The notes under the pieces were generated by a model that saw only the letters and a program-made list of their open reading frames with translations, did not search any database and was not told the DNA's origin. A DNA stretch of 62,951 nt from an uncultured Oscillibacter sp. (lineage in GTDB: Bacteria; Bacillota; Clostridia; Oscillospirales; Oscillospiraceae): the NCBI GenBank assembly GCA_905234565.1, contig CAJOHW010000006.1, forward strand, positions 43,074 to 106,024. Direction: 5' to 3'. Numbering within the stretch: the first letter of the stretch is position 1; every line of letters starts with the position of its first letter. Position numbers and translations under genes: made by a program. This document shows, piece by piece, positions 15,499 through 24,069 of the stretch.

Positions 15499-16680
15499 TC
15501 AGCGTTTCCGCTTTTTCCAGAAAGGCTGCTTCTCTTCCCCGCTTCCTCCGCCTCCGCCGCCTCCGCCGCCTCCGCCGCCTCCGGCGGTGCCCTCCACCTC
15601 ACCCATGGCCTCGGCGAACCTGCGCAGGGCCTCTTTCTGCTCCCGGGTCAGGTTCCGGGGGGTCTCAATGGTGACGGTGAAGTACTGATCCCCCCGTCCC
15701 CGGCCGTTCAGCAAGGGAATCCCCTTGCCTTTGAGCTGGAAGCGGGTACCGCTCTGGGTCCCGGCGGGCAGGTCGTAGCGGGTAGTGCCGTCCAGGGTGG
15801 GGACTTCCAGTTCCGCGCCTAAGGCCGCCTGGGCGAAGGTGACGGGAATCTGGCAAAAGACGCTGCTGCCCTCCCGCTGGAACAGTTCATGGGGCCGCAC
15901 GGCGATGACGATCTCCAAATCCCCGGCGGGACCGCCGTTTTTCCCGGCGTTGCCCTGGCCCCGGAGGACGATCTTCTGTCCATGGTCGATGCCCGCGGGG
16001 ATGGACACCTGGATGGTCCGGCGGCGGCGGATGGTGCCCGCCCCCCGGCACTCCTTGCAGGGCTGGTGGATGATCCGGCCCTTGCCGCCGCAGCGGGTAC
16101 AGGGGGCGGAGGACGCCATGGCCCCGAAGGGGGTCTGGCGGCGGATCTGGACCTGTCCGGTGCCCCGGCACTCCGGGCAGGTCTCCGGCGTGGTGCCCGG
16201 GGCGCAGCCGCTGCCGCCGCAGACGGTGCAGTTCTCCGCCCGCTCAATGGACACGTCCTTCCGGCACCCAAAGGCCGCCTCCTCGAACCGGACGGTCTGG
16301 GAGATGCGGATGCCGCCGCCCCGCTGGGGGGCGTTGGGATTGGCCCGCCGGGTGGAACCGAAGCCGCCGCCGAAGAAACTGCCGAAGATATCCCCCAGGT
16401 CCCCAAAGTCGAAGTCCCCAGTGAAGCCGCCGCCGGCTCCAAAGTTGGGATCCACCCCGGCGTGGCCGTACTGGTCATAGCGGGACTTCTTCTCCGGATC
16501 GGACAGCACGGCGTAAGCCTCTCCCACTTCTTTGAACTTCTCCTCCGCCGTCTTGTCGCCGGGGTTCAGGTCCGGGTGGTACTGCCGGGCCAGTTTTTTG
16601 TAGGCCTTCTTGATCTCCTCTTCCGACGCGCCCTTGCCGATGCCCAGGACCTCGTAATAGTCCCGTTTTTGTTCTGCCAT
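15499..16680 (-). CDS. dnaJ: Chaperone protein DnaJ
   Basis: The 393-residue Hsp40 stimulates DnaK ATPase and holds unfolded proteins. It has the J domain (1-70) with HPD in [10 protein letters not shown], a Gly/Phe region, four zinc-finger repeats ([32 protein letters not shown]) and the C-terminal substrate domains. Unusually it ends with a run of about a dozen glycines and then [14 protein letters not shown]. The glycine run comes from a (CCGCCT)n-type repeat at about 15550-15585. The start at 16680 follows GAGGTGG. It lies downstream of dnaK in the heat-shock operon. Confidence 0.97.
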   Translation of the reverse strand: MAEQKRDYYEVLGIGKGASEEEIKKAYKKLARQYHPDLNPGDKTAEEKFKEVGEAYAVLSDPEKKSRYDQYGHAGVDPNFGAGGGFTGDFDFGDLGDIFGSFFGGGFGSTRRANPNAPQRGGGIRISQTVRFEEAAFGCRKDVSIERAENCTVCGGSGCAPGTTPETCPECRGTGQVQIRRQTPFGAMASSAPCTRCGGKGRIIHQPCKECRGAGTIRRRRTIQVSIPAGIDHGQKIVLRGQGNAGKNGGPAGDLEIVIAVRPHELFQREGSSVFCQIPVTFAQAALGAELEVPTLDGTTRYDLPAGTQSGTRFQLKGKGIPLLNGRGRGDQYFTVTIETPRNLTREQKEALRRFAEAMGEVEGTAGGGGGGGGGGGGGSGEEKQPFWKKRKR

Positions 16681-16713
16681 TCTGAAAACCACCTCACGCG
16701 TTCAAACGCCGCA

Positions 16714-16740
16714 ATCAGCGGCAGGGTTCCTGCCGCTGAT
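16714..16740 (-). promoter_or_regulatory. Intercistronic hairpin between dnaK and dnaJ
   Basis: ATCAGCGGCAGG pairs perfectly with CCTGCCGCTGAT around a GTT loop. No T-run follows, so it is more likely an mRNA-stability or processing element than a terminator. Confidence 0.5.
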
Positions 16741-16758
16741 GTGCGTATCAAGGGTTGG

Positions 16759-18591
16759 TTACTTATTCTGATCGTCGTCGTCTACAACCTTGTAGTCGGC
16801 GTCATAGTACTGGGCGCCGCCGTCGCTCTGGACATTGGGGTCCCCCTGCTGCTGGGGGGCGGCCTGCTGATAGAGCTTCTCGCTGACGGCGAAGAAGGAC
16901 TGCTTCAACTCCTCCGTGGCGGCCTTAATGGCGGCGGAATCCGTGCCCTTCAGGGCCTCTTTCAGCTTGTCGATGCCCCCCTGGACCTTGCCCTTGTCAT
17001 CGGCAGGGATCTTGTCGCCCATCTCGGACAGGGTCTTCTCGCTCTGGTACACCATCTGGTCCGCCTCGTTGCGCACTTCCACTTCCTCTTTCAGCCGCTT
17101 ATCCTCGGCGGCATACTGCTCCGCCTCCTTGACGGCCCGGTCAATGTCGTCCTTGCTCATGTTGGAGGAGGAGGTGATGGTAATGTGCTGTTCCTTGCCG
17201 GTGCCCAGATCCTTGGCGGAGACGTTGACAATGCCGTTGGCGTCGATGTCGAAGGTCACCTCAATCTGGGGCACTCCCCGGCGGGCGGGGGCGATGCCGT
17301 CCAGGTGGAAGCGGCCCAGGGACTTGTTGGCCGCCGCCATCTCCCGCTCGCCCTGGAGGACGTTGACTTCCACGCTGGTCTGGTTGTCCGCCGCCGTGGA
17401 GAAAATCTGGCTCTTTTTCACGGGGATGGTGGTGTTGCGGTCAATGAGCTTCGTGCATACGCCGCCCATGGTCTCAATGCCCAGGGACAGCGGGGTCACG
17501 TCCAGCAGGAGAAGGCCCTTTACATCCCCTTTCAGCACGCCCGCCTGCAGCGCCGCGCCCATGGCCACGCACTCGTCCGGGTTGATGCCCTTGAAGGGCT
17601 CGCTGCCCGTGTAGTTCTTCACGGCCTCCTGGACCGCCGGGATCCGGCTGGAACCGCCTACCAGCAGAACTTTGGCAAGGTCAGAGGGTTTCAGCCCCGC
17701 GTCGGACATGGCCTGGCGCACGGGTCCCATGGTGGCCTCTACCAGGTGTCCGGTCAGCTCGTTGAACTTGGCCCGGGTCAGAGTCATATCCAGGTGCTTG
17801 GGGCCGGAGGCATCGGCGGTGATATAGGGCAGGTTGATGTTGGAGGTGGTGACGCCGGAGAGCTCAATCTTGGCCTTCTCCGCCGCCTCTTTCAGCCGCT
17901 GCATGGCCACCTTGTCCCCGGAGAGGTCCACGCCCTCCGCCTTCTTAAACTCCGCCACCAGCCACTTCATGACGCACTCGTCAAAGTCGTCGCCGCCCAG
18001 ACGGTTGTTGCCCGCCGTGGCCAGCACCTCGATGACGCCGTCGTCGATTTCCAGGATGGACACGTCGAAGGTGCCGCCGCCCAGGTCATAGACCATGATC
18101 TTCTGGGACTGCTCCTTGTCCACGCCATAAGCCAGGGCCGCGGCGGTGGGCTCGTTGATGATGCGCAGCACGTTCAGTCCCGCGATCTTGCCCGCGTCTT
18201 TCGTGGCCTGGCGCTGGGAGTCCGTGAAGTAGGCGGGGACGGTGATGACGGCCTCCGTGACGGGCGAACCCAGATAGCTCTCCGCGTCGGATTTCAGCTT
18301 TTGGAGAATCATGGCGCTGATCTCCTGGGGAGTGGACTTCTTGCCGTCGATGTTCACCTTGTAGTCGCTGCCCATCTCCCGCTTGATGGAGGAGATGGTC
18401 CGCTCCGGGTTGGTAATGGCCTGGCGTTTTGCCACCTGGCCCACCATACGCTCTCCGGTCTTGGAGAAGGCCACCACGGACGGGGTGGTGCGGTTACCCT
18501 CCGCGTTGGGGATGACCACCGCCTCGCCGCCTTCCATGACGGCTACGCAGGAGTTGGTGGTACCAAGGTCAATGCCGATGACTTTAGACAT
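16759..18591 (-). CDS. dnaK: Chaperone protein DnaK
   Basis: The 610-residue Hsp70 binds and releases unfolded proteins in the cytoplasm using ATP. Signatures are [18 protein letters not shown] at the N-terminus, the phosphate-binding [25 protein letters not shown], the linker before [19 protein letters not shown], and an acidic tail ending [15 protein letters not shown] precedes the ATG. It is separated from grpE by the inserted ATPase/nuclease cassette. A weak TTGACA-19-CATAAT lies at 18661-18691 and might give separate transcription. Confidence 0.98.
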   Translation of the reverse strand: MSKVIGIDLGTTNSCVAVMEGGEAVVIPNAEGNRTTPSVVAFSKTGERMVGQVAKRQAITNPERTISSIKREMGSDYKVNIDGKKSTPQEISAMILQKLKSDAESYLGSPVTEAVITVPAYFTDSQRQATKDAGKIAGLNVLRIINEPTAAALAYGVDKEQSQKIMVYDLGGGTFDVSILEIDDGVIEVLATAGNNRLGGDDFDECVMKWLVAEFKKAEGVDLSGDKVAMQRLKEAAEKAKIELSGVTTSNINLPYITADASGPKHLDMTLTRAKFNELTGHLVEATMGPVRQAMSDAGLKPSDLAKVLLVGGSSRIPAVQEAVKNYTGSEPFKGINPDECVAMGAALQAGVLKGDVKGLLLLDVTPLSLGIETMGGVCTKLIDRNTTIPVKKSQIFSTAADNQTSVEVNVLQGEREMAAANKSLGRFHLDGIAPARRGVPQIEVTFDIDANGIVNVSAKDLGTGKEQHITITSSSNMSKDDIDRAVKEAEQYAAEDKRLKEEVEVRNEADQMVYQSEKTLSEMGDKIPADDKGKVQGGIDKLKEALKGTDSAAIKAATEELKQSFFAVSEKLYQQAAPQQQGDPNVQSDGGAQYYDADYKVVDDDDQNK

Positions 18592-18660
18592 TTTGAATTC
18601 CTCCTAAATTTTTACATCTACGTCAGCTGAGGCGCTTTTCACCTGTGCTGTCGCTGTCAT

Positions 18661-18691
18661 ATTATGCCGAGTATTGCTATTCCAGTGTCAA
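18661..18691 (-). promoter_or_regulatory. Possible weak dnaK promoter
   Basis: On the minus strand TTGACA (18686-18691, inside the 3' end of the nuclease-like gene) and CATAAT (18661-18666) have a poor 19-nt spacer. No CIRCE copy lies here. Confidence 0.25.
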
Positions 18692-19174
18692 ATCATTTTC
18701 ATCTTCCAATATACTGGAAAGTGTGTTGTCTATTTGATTCATATCTTCTTGCGAATAATAGCGGCATGGGGCAGATGCTTTGTCCAGCGCCTGTTTCGCC
18801 GGAGCAGTCAACCCGCTACCTCCTGTCAGCCAGTGTTCACTGACGTTTGGATTCTTCTCAATATCGCTTACAAATTTTTCCGCTACTGGTTTTCCAATTT
18901 TGCGATTGTAGTTCTTGTTATCCACCCTAACTTTAATTGCAGTGTCTGAAGAAGGCGGCGGTTCCTCATTCCCATTTTTCAAACTTTCCATTATATCTCC
19001 TATATTGTGAGGAGCCTTCAACTCCAAATCTAAGCCGTCATCAGGTTCATTTGTATAGGTTGGCCTTATGATATCTTCAATTATTCCGGCTTCTACCGCT
19101 TTGATAAAGGTTTTAATAGTGTTCAGTTCCCCAGTCTTTCCTTTATCTGGTTTTCTCCTTTCTCTTTTCCCCAT
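18677..19174 (-). CDS. Mrr-like PD-(D/E)xK nuclease-fold protein
   Basis: The product is about 165 residues. A GELNTIKTFIKAV helix is followed by DDGLDLEL, then IKVRVDNKNYNRKIGKPVAEKF, and HWLTGGSGLTAPAKQAL. This order matches the restriction-endonuclease fold of Mrr-type enzymes: an acidic residue in GxDL, then D-x-K on the next strand (here DNK), then a strand ending in a Thr/Ser-rich turn before a helix. The assignment is by motif reading only. The start may be ATG 19174 or the upstream TTG 19189, which would overlap the previous gene. It is the last gene of an AT-rich cassette lying between grpE and dnaK. Confidence 0.55.
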   Translation of the reverse strand: MGKRERRKPDKGKTGELNTIKTFIKAVEAGIIEDIIRPTYTNEPDDGLDLELKAPHNIGDIMESLKNGNEEPPPSSDTAIKVRVDNKNYNRKIGKPVAEKFVSDIEKNPNVSEHWLTGGSGLTAPAKQALDKASAPCRYYSQEDMNQIDNTLSSILEDENDLTLE

Positions 19175-19178
19175 GATA

Positions 19179-19574
19179 CTACCCCACAATCACAAAGATG
19201 TTGTCTTGGTCCGCATACTTGGTTATCTTCTTTCTCAGAAGCTTTCTTGCGTTGAGAATCATAGTAATCCTGTCAAAACAGATATCTCTCTGTTTTGCGG
19301 AAATATCATTCTTTGTGATTTCTGTCATTAAATTCCTGGCAGTTTCTTCACACCCCCCTACAATCTGGCGAATTTCAGTAGTCTTAACCGCTTTCTGCTG
19401 ATAAGGAGGACCCTCCTGTGTATCCCAAATATCAATATCAGCTACATGACTATCGACATCCCTCGAAAGGAAATCATCCGTCAACTCTACCGATTCCAAA
19501 TTTTTGCTATTGCAGTCACTGTATTTCCCCTGTCCCAGATCAGAATAACTGGTTAAGATTAAATTCATGCTCAT
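19179..19574 (-). CDS. Unknown protein of the AAA/nuclease cassette
   Basis: The 131-residue product is not recognised. It begins MSMNLILTSYSDLG, has a polar, Asp-rich first half (DVDSHVADIDIWD) and a helical C-terminal half (ETARNLMTEITKNDISAKQR, ILNARKLLRKKITKYADQ). It has no signal peptide or membrane helix. Its ATG overlaps the ATPase stop (ATGA), and its stop lies at the start of the nuclease-like gene, so the three genes are translationally coupled and probably act together. It could be an adaptor or sensor, but no sequence motif supports a specific role. Confidence 0.7.
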   Translation of the reverse strand: MSMNLILTSYSDLGQGKYSDCNSKNLESVELTDDFLSRDVDSHVADIDIWDTQEGPPYQQKAVKTTEIRQIVGGCEETARNLMTEITKNDISAKQRDICFDRITMILNARKLLRKKITKYADQDNIFVIVG

Positions 19575-20368
19575 TTTGTTTCCCCCTTCACCAGTTTGAG
19601 AAGCGTTTTTCCGTTTACCTGTGCGGAATCACCATGATTTGCAAGATACAGATTTTTCATTTTATCCTTGATTACCGAGAAAGACAAGCATTGTTCAAAC
19701 GCAGCTCTGGCGATTTCCGCATTCTCCTGCCTGTCAGAAAAATATTCAGAAAATGGATTCTCCTTGTGTGTCAGGAATCGGATAATATCTTCTTCACTAC
19801 CGTTTTTTATCTCCGCTTGATACCCAAACCGCCTGATAATAGCAGGATCAAGGTTTTTCTTGAAATTGGTTGTGCATAAAATCATCAGATTTGGATTGTA
19901 GCAGTCCAAATATTCCATCATAACTGTAAGTGCTCGCTTCATGTCTGGCAAATCACGCGATGTCTGCCTGTCTGGAAAGAAAGCTTCTATCTCCTCGATT
20001 AACAGAAATGTCGGATATTCTACAGATTCTTGAAGAATATAATTAAAAGCTTTGCTTAGATTCTTGGAAGTCTCCCCCAGCTTTTCGGAAATAATCTCAG
20101 GCAGTTTGAGTTGATAATAAGTTGCATCGGAACAAGAGAGCATACAATCATAACAGATGGAGGTTTTTCCTGTTCCCGGCTTCCCATAGAGCAGCACGTT
20201 TCCATTTAGGTTAAGAAATTTAAGATACGAGGAATTCAATTCTGCCGTATCAAATTTAATCCGTGCAAGGGCTTTGATTTCCTGACGTTCCTGTTCATAA
20301 CCTGTCAGCGCGGCTACTCTGCATCTCATTTCATCCCGGTCAATCTCTCTTAGAAATTCAACATCCAT
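19571..20368 (-). CDS. AAA+ ATPase of the cassette inserted in the heat-shock operon
   Basis: The 265-residue protein has one AAA+ domain: Walker A GKPGTGKT (62-69), Walker B FLLIEE (121-126, with Glu-Glu where Asp-Glu is usual), sensor 1 CTTN (165-168) and an arginine finger in IIRRF (177-181). The order and spacing resemble FtsH/Cdc48-type AAA domains rather than McrB. A short N-terminal region (1-45) precedes the domain, and no protease or membrane part is present. The ATG at 20368 has GGAG upstream and lies 36 nt after the grpE remnant. The codons are AT-rich compared with the neighbours, which suggests acquisition by transfer. Confidence 0.8.
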   Translation of the reverse strand: MDVEFLREIDRDEMRCRVAALTGYEQERQEIKALARIKFDTAELNSSYLKFLNLNGNVLLYGKPGTGKTSICYDCMLSCSDATYYQLKLPEIISEKLGETSKNLSKAFNYILQESVEYPTFLLIEEIEAFFPDRQTSRDLPDMKRALTVMMEYLDCYNPNLMILCTTNFKKNLDPAIIRRFGYQAEIKNGSEEDIIRFLTHKENPFSEYFSDRQENAEIARAAFEQCLSFSVIKDKMKNLYLANHGDSAQVNGKTLLKLVKGETK

Positions 20369-20403
20369 ATAAAATCTCCGTAGGATTTCCCCGCAGTGTC
20401 AGT

Positions 20404-20962
20404 CTAATTCGCCACCGCCACCGCCGCGTGGCGGATGACCTTGCCGCCCAGGAGAAAGCCCGCCTGAAACACCTGGGACACCTCGTTCTCTCCGAACTTC
20501 TCGTCCTCAATGTGCATGCGGGTCAAAAGGTTTGCCCAGGGCCTCAATCTCCGTGACGCCTAAGTTTTTCAGAATCTCCCGGTACTTCTGGAAGATCATC
20601 TCCAACCCCTTCTTGTGGGGGGAGTCCTCTCCGCCCTCCTGGGCGGCGGCCCGCTCCAAATCGTCGTACACCGCCAAAAACGCCTTGACGGTATCCGCCT
20701 TGGCGTCCTGATACAGGGCGTCCTTTTCCCGGACGGTGCGCTTGCGGTAGTTCTCATACTCCGCCGCTAAGCGCACAAACTGGTCCTTGGTGGTTTCCAG
20801 CTGTTTGGCGGCCTCCTCCATGCGCTCCACCTGTTCCCGGGTGAAGGTAAAGGTTTCTCCGCCGCCCTCCGGCTTCGTCTCTTCGGGCTGCTTCTCTGTC
20901 TCCGGTTCCGTGGGCGGGACCTCCCCGCCGTCCTGTACCGGTTCCCGGTCCTCTGGTGTCAT
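20404..20962 (-). pseudogene. grpE: grpE with a frameshifting deletion in the C-terminal domain
   Basis: GrpE is the nucleotide-exchange factor for DnaK. The first 151 codons read normally: an acidic N-terminus, the long dimer helix (FTREQVERMEEAAKQLE, KDQFVRLAAEYENYRKR) and GKPFDP. The frame then stops at HAH-TGA (20507). The expected continuation NAVMHIEDEKFGENEV...VIRHAAVAVAN is present in another frame down to TAG at 20404. Compared with the family pattern DPxxHxAVM, 17 nt are missing at about 20512-20522. The beta domain that contacts DnaK would therefore be lost. The ATG overlaps the hrcA stop by 4 nt. A sequencing or assembly error remains possible. Confidence 0.8.
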
Positions 20963-22002
20963 GACTGTGATTCCTCCTTCGGGGGTAAAGGTTTCGCGCC
21001 GAACAGCCGGGCCATGCCCTCGGCAAAGCCTGTGAGCCGTGCGGCGACTTGGGCGTAATCCATGCGGGTGGGTCCCACCACGCCGATGAGGCCCCGCATC
21101 TCGTCGCCGATATCGTAACTGGCCACCACCACGCTGGCGTCCCGCAGGGCGTTGGACACGTTCTCCGGGCCGATGAGGATTTTCACCGGGGCGTCCTCCT
21201 CCGGCACCGGCAGGGCCTCCTTTCCATCGGAGAGGAAGCTCATGAGGGCATGGGCCTTTCCCGCGTCCCGGAACTCCGGCAGTTTCAGCAGCTCCCGGGC
21301 CCCGGCGGTGACGATGCTGCGCTGCTGCTCTTCCAGAACGTCCCCTGCGTAGGCGGCGATCTGGGACAACAGCAGAAACACGTTGGGGGGCAGCTGTCCG
21401 GTCAGATCCATGACCCGCTCCTCAATGCTGTCTCCCGCAAGGCCCGTAAAGTGGGCGTTCAGGAGATTGGCCAGCGCCGGCAGCTGCTCCGGCTCCACAG
21501 GAAGCTGCAGGCGCAGAAGCTGGCTTTTCACCCGGCTGCTGGACAGCATCAGCACGGCAATGCACTGTCCCGGGTCCACGCCGATGAGGTCAAACCGCCG
21601 CACGGACAGCTTCTTCTTTCCCGCCGCCGCCGCGTAGGTGGGGTAGTTCAAAAACGCCGACGCCGCCCGGCCCGCCTGGGCGATGATCCGGTCCATCTCC
21701 TCCAATCGGGTCCGGAGCGCCGCGTTGATGGCCTCCGTCTCCCGGAGGGACAGGCGCTGGTGTTCCATCAGGGAGTCCACGTACAGCCGGTAGCCCCGGT
21801 GGGTGGGGGCGCGTCCGGCGGAGGTGTGGGGCTGTTCCAGATACCCCAACTCCGTCAGGGCGTTCAACTCACTGCGGATGGTGGCAGAGCTGACGCCGCC
21901 CATTTTCGCGGCGATGGTCCGGGACCCCACCGGTTCGGCGGTGCGCACGTACTCCTCCACCACGATTTTCAGCACTTGCTTTTTTCGTTCTGTCAGTTCC
22001 AC
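20959..22002 (-). CDS. hrcA: Heat-inducible transcription repressor HrcA
   Basis: The 347-residue repressor binds CIRCE elements and is kept active by GroEL. The N-terminal winged helix is visible (RKKQVLKIVVEEYVRTAEPV, GSRTIAAKMGGVSSATIR, LEQPHTSAGRAPTHRGYR), followed by the GAF-like and insert domains and NRMDYA-type motif GPTRMDYAQV. The start is GTG at 22002, matching the family N-terminus MELTERKKQ. A perfect CIRCE lies 25 nt upstream, so the gene represses its own operon. Confidence 0.96.
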   Translation of the reverse strand: MELTERKKQVLKIVVEEYVRTAEPVGSRTIAAKMGGVSSATIRSELNALTELGYLEQPHTSAGRAPTHRGYRLYVDSLMEHQRLSLRETEAINAALRTRLEEMDRIIAQAGRAASAFLNYPTYAAAAGKKKLSVRRFDLIGVDPGQCIAVLMLSSSRVKSQLLRLQLPVEPEQLPALANLLNAHFTGLAGDSIEERVMDLTGQLPPNVFLLLSQIAAYAGDVLEEQQRSIVTAGARELLKLPEFRDAGKAHALMSFLSDGKEALPVPEEDAPVKILIGPENVSNALRDASVVVASYDIGDEMRGLIGVVGPTRMDYAQVAARLTGFAEGMARLFGAKPLPPKEESQS

Positions 22003-22026
22003 GCCCCTGCGCCGCCTTCCAAGGGT

Positions 22027-22053
22027 TTAGCACTCGTTTCCTTCGAGTGCTAA
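22027..22053 (-). promoter_or_regulatory. CIRCE operator
   Basis: The sequence TTAGCACTC-N9-GAGTGCTAA is a perfect HrcA-binding CIRCE element, placed just downstream of the -10 box of the hrcA promoter. Confidence 0.97.
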
Positions 22054-22057
22054 CGTG

Positions 22058-22086
22058 AGTGTACCACCCAAACCCGGCCTTGTCAA
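22058..22086 (-). promoter_or_regulatory. hrcA heat-shock operon promoter
   Basis: On the minus strand TTGACA (22081-22086) and TACACT (22058-22063) are 17 nt apart, immediately before CIRCE. Confidence 0.85.
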
Positions 22087-22132
22087 CGGCAGAACATAAA
22101 CAATTTGTAAACATCTTCAAAAATCTGCCTCC

Positions 22133-22160
22133 GCTCCCGGCCTTTCCACAGGCCGGGAGC
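22133..22160 (-). terminator. Terminator of the LCP gene
   Basis: GCTCCCGGCCT pairs with AGGCCGGGAGC around a 6-nt loop. On the minus strand a T-run (ATTTTTG) follows after about 8 nt. It isolates hrcA from the upstream gene. Confidence 0.65.
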
Positions 22161-22176
22161 GGGCAGGACGCCTCTC

Positions 22177-23580
22177 TCACCCCGGAAGGTTCAGGTCCTC
22201 CATCCAGCGGTCCTCCTCATAGGGGTTGAAGTGGGCGTTGATCAGTCTCAGCGTCTCTTTGGGATCGGCGTACATATAGGGATTCCGCCAGGAGCTGGGC
22301 AGGGTGAAGAACTCCACCCCCTCGGGGCCGATGTCGATGGCCTTCTGCCCCAGCCACATTAAATTCGGAAGGGTCAGATCCGTGTCCACGTACTGCCGGA
22401 AGATCTTCACAAACCGGGTCAGTTTCGGGATGCTGGCAGGGGACAGCATCTTCTTCGCCACTGCCTTCAAGAACTTCTGCTGGGTGCCCATGCGGCCAAC
22501 GTCCTGGCTTCCGTAGCCGGAGCCGTCGTTGTTGTGGCGGAAACGCACCACTTTCAGGGCCGTCTCCCCGTCCAGGTGCTGCATTCCGGCGGAGACGTGG
22601 ATGTAAAGGTCCTGAAGTTCATCGTCATAGTCCATATCTAAGGGCACGTCAAAGTCCACGCCGTCAATGGCGTCCACCAGGGCGGCAAAGCCCGTCAGGT
22701 CGATCTCCATGGTGTAGTCAATGGGAATTCCCAACTGATTGGACACCGTAGCGGCCAGGAGGTCAATGCCCCCTTGGTTGTAGGCGTTGTTGATTTTGTG
22801 GAACCTCCCCTTCACCACGGCCTTGGTGTCCCGGGGGATGCTGACGGCGGCAATGGCCTTGTTCCGCACGTCCAGAGACGCCAGAATGATGGTGTCGCTG
22901 CCGCCGTTGCCGTCGTCCACCCCCGCCAGCAGGATGGTGAAGAAGTCCTCCTTGCGGAGCTGGTGGAAGGTAATATCGGCGAAGCGGGGGGAGTCCAGTT
23001 CCGGAGCGGCGGCGGCCAGTTCCTCCTCAGAGGGCAGGACGATGGGAGGCTGGAAAATGACCGTCTGCGTGGGTTCCTTGGCCTCCAATTCCTGAAAAGC
23101 GAAATGCCCTGCCAGGCGGATCAGGGCAAAGGCCAGCACCGCCGCCAGGACCATCCGGGGCAGGAGAAGGCGCGGCAGGGAACGCCTCCGCCGCCGGGAG
23201 GGGACCCGCCGCGTCCTTGCGGGAGCGCCGCTTCTCCGGATGGAAAGCTGTTCCCCCGTCGCCTGTGCGGGACTGGCTGTCCGGGCAGGACTGGCCCTCC
23301 GGGCGGGACTGGTCCTCCGGGCGGGACTGGCCGTCCGGGCAGGACTTGCCGTCCGGGCAGGACTTGCCGTCCGGGCAGGACTGGCCGTCCGGGCGGGACT
23401 TACCCTCCGCCGGGACCGCCGGGGCTGGGGGGGATATTCCGCCCCGGGGACGCCGCGGCGGGTTTTGACCGTACCGGCGGCGGGGACTGGCTTGTCCCTC
23501 CGGCCGGAACGGGGCTGGGGCATATAAGGCCGGGTCCGGCGGACCTGGCGCCGCTTGCGCGGTTCGTCATGAGCGGGCAT
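22177..23580 (-). CDS. LytR-CpsA-Psr family wall-polymer ligase with SPARTA repeats
   Basis: LCP proteins attach teichoic acids or polysaccharides to peptidoglycan outside the membrane. The 467-residue protein has a basic cytoplasmic N-terminus, eight hexapeptide repeats of SPARTA type (61-108), one membrane helix (about 137-157) and the LCP domain with ILLAGVDD, GGSDTIILASLD, AVSIPRDTKAVV, HKINNAYNQGG and RFRHNNDGSGYGSQDVGR. The conserved Asp and Arg residues for polyprenyl-phosphate binding are present. AAAGGAG precedes the ATG at 23580. The repeat region is unusual in the family and is likely variable in length. Confidence 0.92.
   Translation of the reverse strand: MPAHDEPRKRRQVRRTRPYMPQPRSGRRDKPVPAAGTVKTRRGVPGAEYPPQPRRSRRRVSPARTASPARTASPARTASPARTASPARRTSPARRASPARTASPAQATGEQLSIRRSGAPARTRRVPSRRRRRSLPRLLLPRMVLAAVLAFALIRLAGHFAFQELEAKEPTQTVIFQPPIVLPSEEELAAAAPELDSPRFADITFHQLRKEDFFTILLAGVDDGNGGSDTIILASLDVRNKAIAAVSIPRDTKAVVKGRFHKINNAYNQGGIDLLAATVSNQLGIPIDYTMEIDLTGFAALVDAIDGVDFDVPLDMDYDDELQDLYIHVSAGMQHLDGETALKVVRFRHNNDGSGYGSQDVGRMGTQQKFLKAVAKKMLSPASIPKLTRFVKIFRQYVDTDLTLPNLMWLGQKAIDIGPEGVEFFTLPSSWRNPYMYADPKETLRLINAHFNPYEEDRWMEDLNLPG
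23257..23400 (-). repeat. 18-nt tandem repeat encoding SPARTA hexapeptides
   Basis: Eight 18-nt units (about 144 nt) encode SPARTA and close variants (SPARRT, SPARRA, SPAQAT) in the cytoplasmic tail of the LCP protein. Confidence 0.9.
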
Positions 23581-23664
23581 AGGCGGCTCCTTTATCTGTC
23601 TGTCTCCCTGTCTGGGGTTTCGGTTTACAGCGTCTCACAGCCGCCCCACAGGGGCGTATTTTCT

Positions 23665-23693
23665 ATTATAGCCGTCCTTCCGACAAAATACAA
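23665..23693 (-). promoter_or_regulatory. LCP gene promoter
   Basis: On the minus strand TTGTAT (23688-23693) and TATAAT (23665-23670) are 17 nt apart. Confidence 0.6.
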
Positions 23694-23710
23694 GCGGAAA
23701 TTCGTTTCCC

Positions 23711-23965
23711 TTACCCGTTTCCCCGGTATTTCCGCCGGGTGGCGATGCCGCCCCGGATGTGCCGCTGGGCCTTGTTGACTTCCAGCACCTCCTTCACCCG
23801 CAGATACAGGGTCCGATTGAACTGGGGCAGCCGCTCGGAGATGTCCTTATGTACGGTGGATTTGCTGATGGAGAATTTTTTCGCGGCGGCCCGGACCGTG
23901 GTCCGGTTCTCTATGATGTAAAGGGCCAGACTTTCCGCCCGTTCCTCTATATTTCCCTTCAACAC
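23711..23965 (-). CDS. spoIIID: Sporulation transcriptional regulator SpoIIID
   Basis: SpoIIID is a small DNA-binding protein that controls mother-cell genes during sporulation. The 84-residue product has the typical helix-turn-helix TVRAAAKKFSISKSTVHKDI followed by RLPQFNRTLYLRVKEVLEVN and AQRHIRGGIATRRKY. The start is GTG at 23965, with GGGGAG 7 nt upstream. Its presence shows that the organism has a sporulation programme. Confidence 0.96.
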   Translation of the reverse strand: MLKGNIEERAESLALYIIENRTTVRAAAKKFSISKSTVHKDISERLPQFNRTLYLRVKEVLEVNKAQRHIRGGIATRRKYRGNG

Positions 23966-24013
23966 GCAACACTCCCCGCCTTTTTTGCTGTCCTCAGCTT
24001 ATGCGCCGGCGGG

Positions 24014-24050
24014 AAAAAGTATGCCGAAGGCCCTGCGGGGCCTTCGGCAT
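24014..24050 (-). terminator. Terminator of the opp operon
   Basis: ATGCCGAAGGCCC and GGGCCTTCGGCAT pair perfectly around TGCG. On the minus strand a T-run (24014-24018) follows. Confidence 0.85.
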
Positions 24051-24069
24051 TGAGACGTTTGGCGCTCTA

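Noticed and set aside
15889-18630. Long plus-strand open frame opposite dnaJ and dnaK
   Set aside because: It is the antisense shadow of GC-rich dnaK and dnaJ codons, has no family resemblance and no ribosome binding site.
20404-20962. Programmed frameshift in grpE
   Set aside because: The change needs 17 missing bases and no slippery heptamer with a following structure is visible, so a deletion is simpler.
23257-23400. CRISPR array
   Set aside because: The 18-nt units are contiguous, in frame, and have no spacers. They code for part of the LCP protein.
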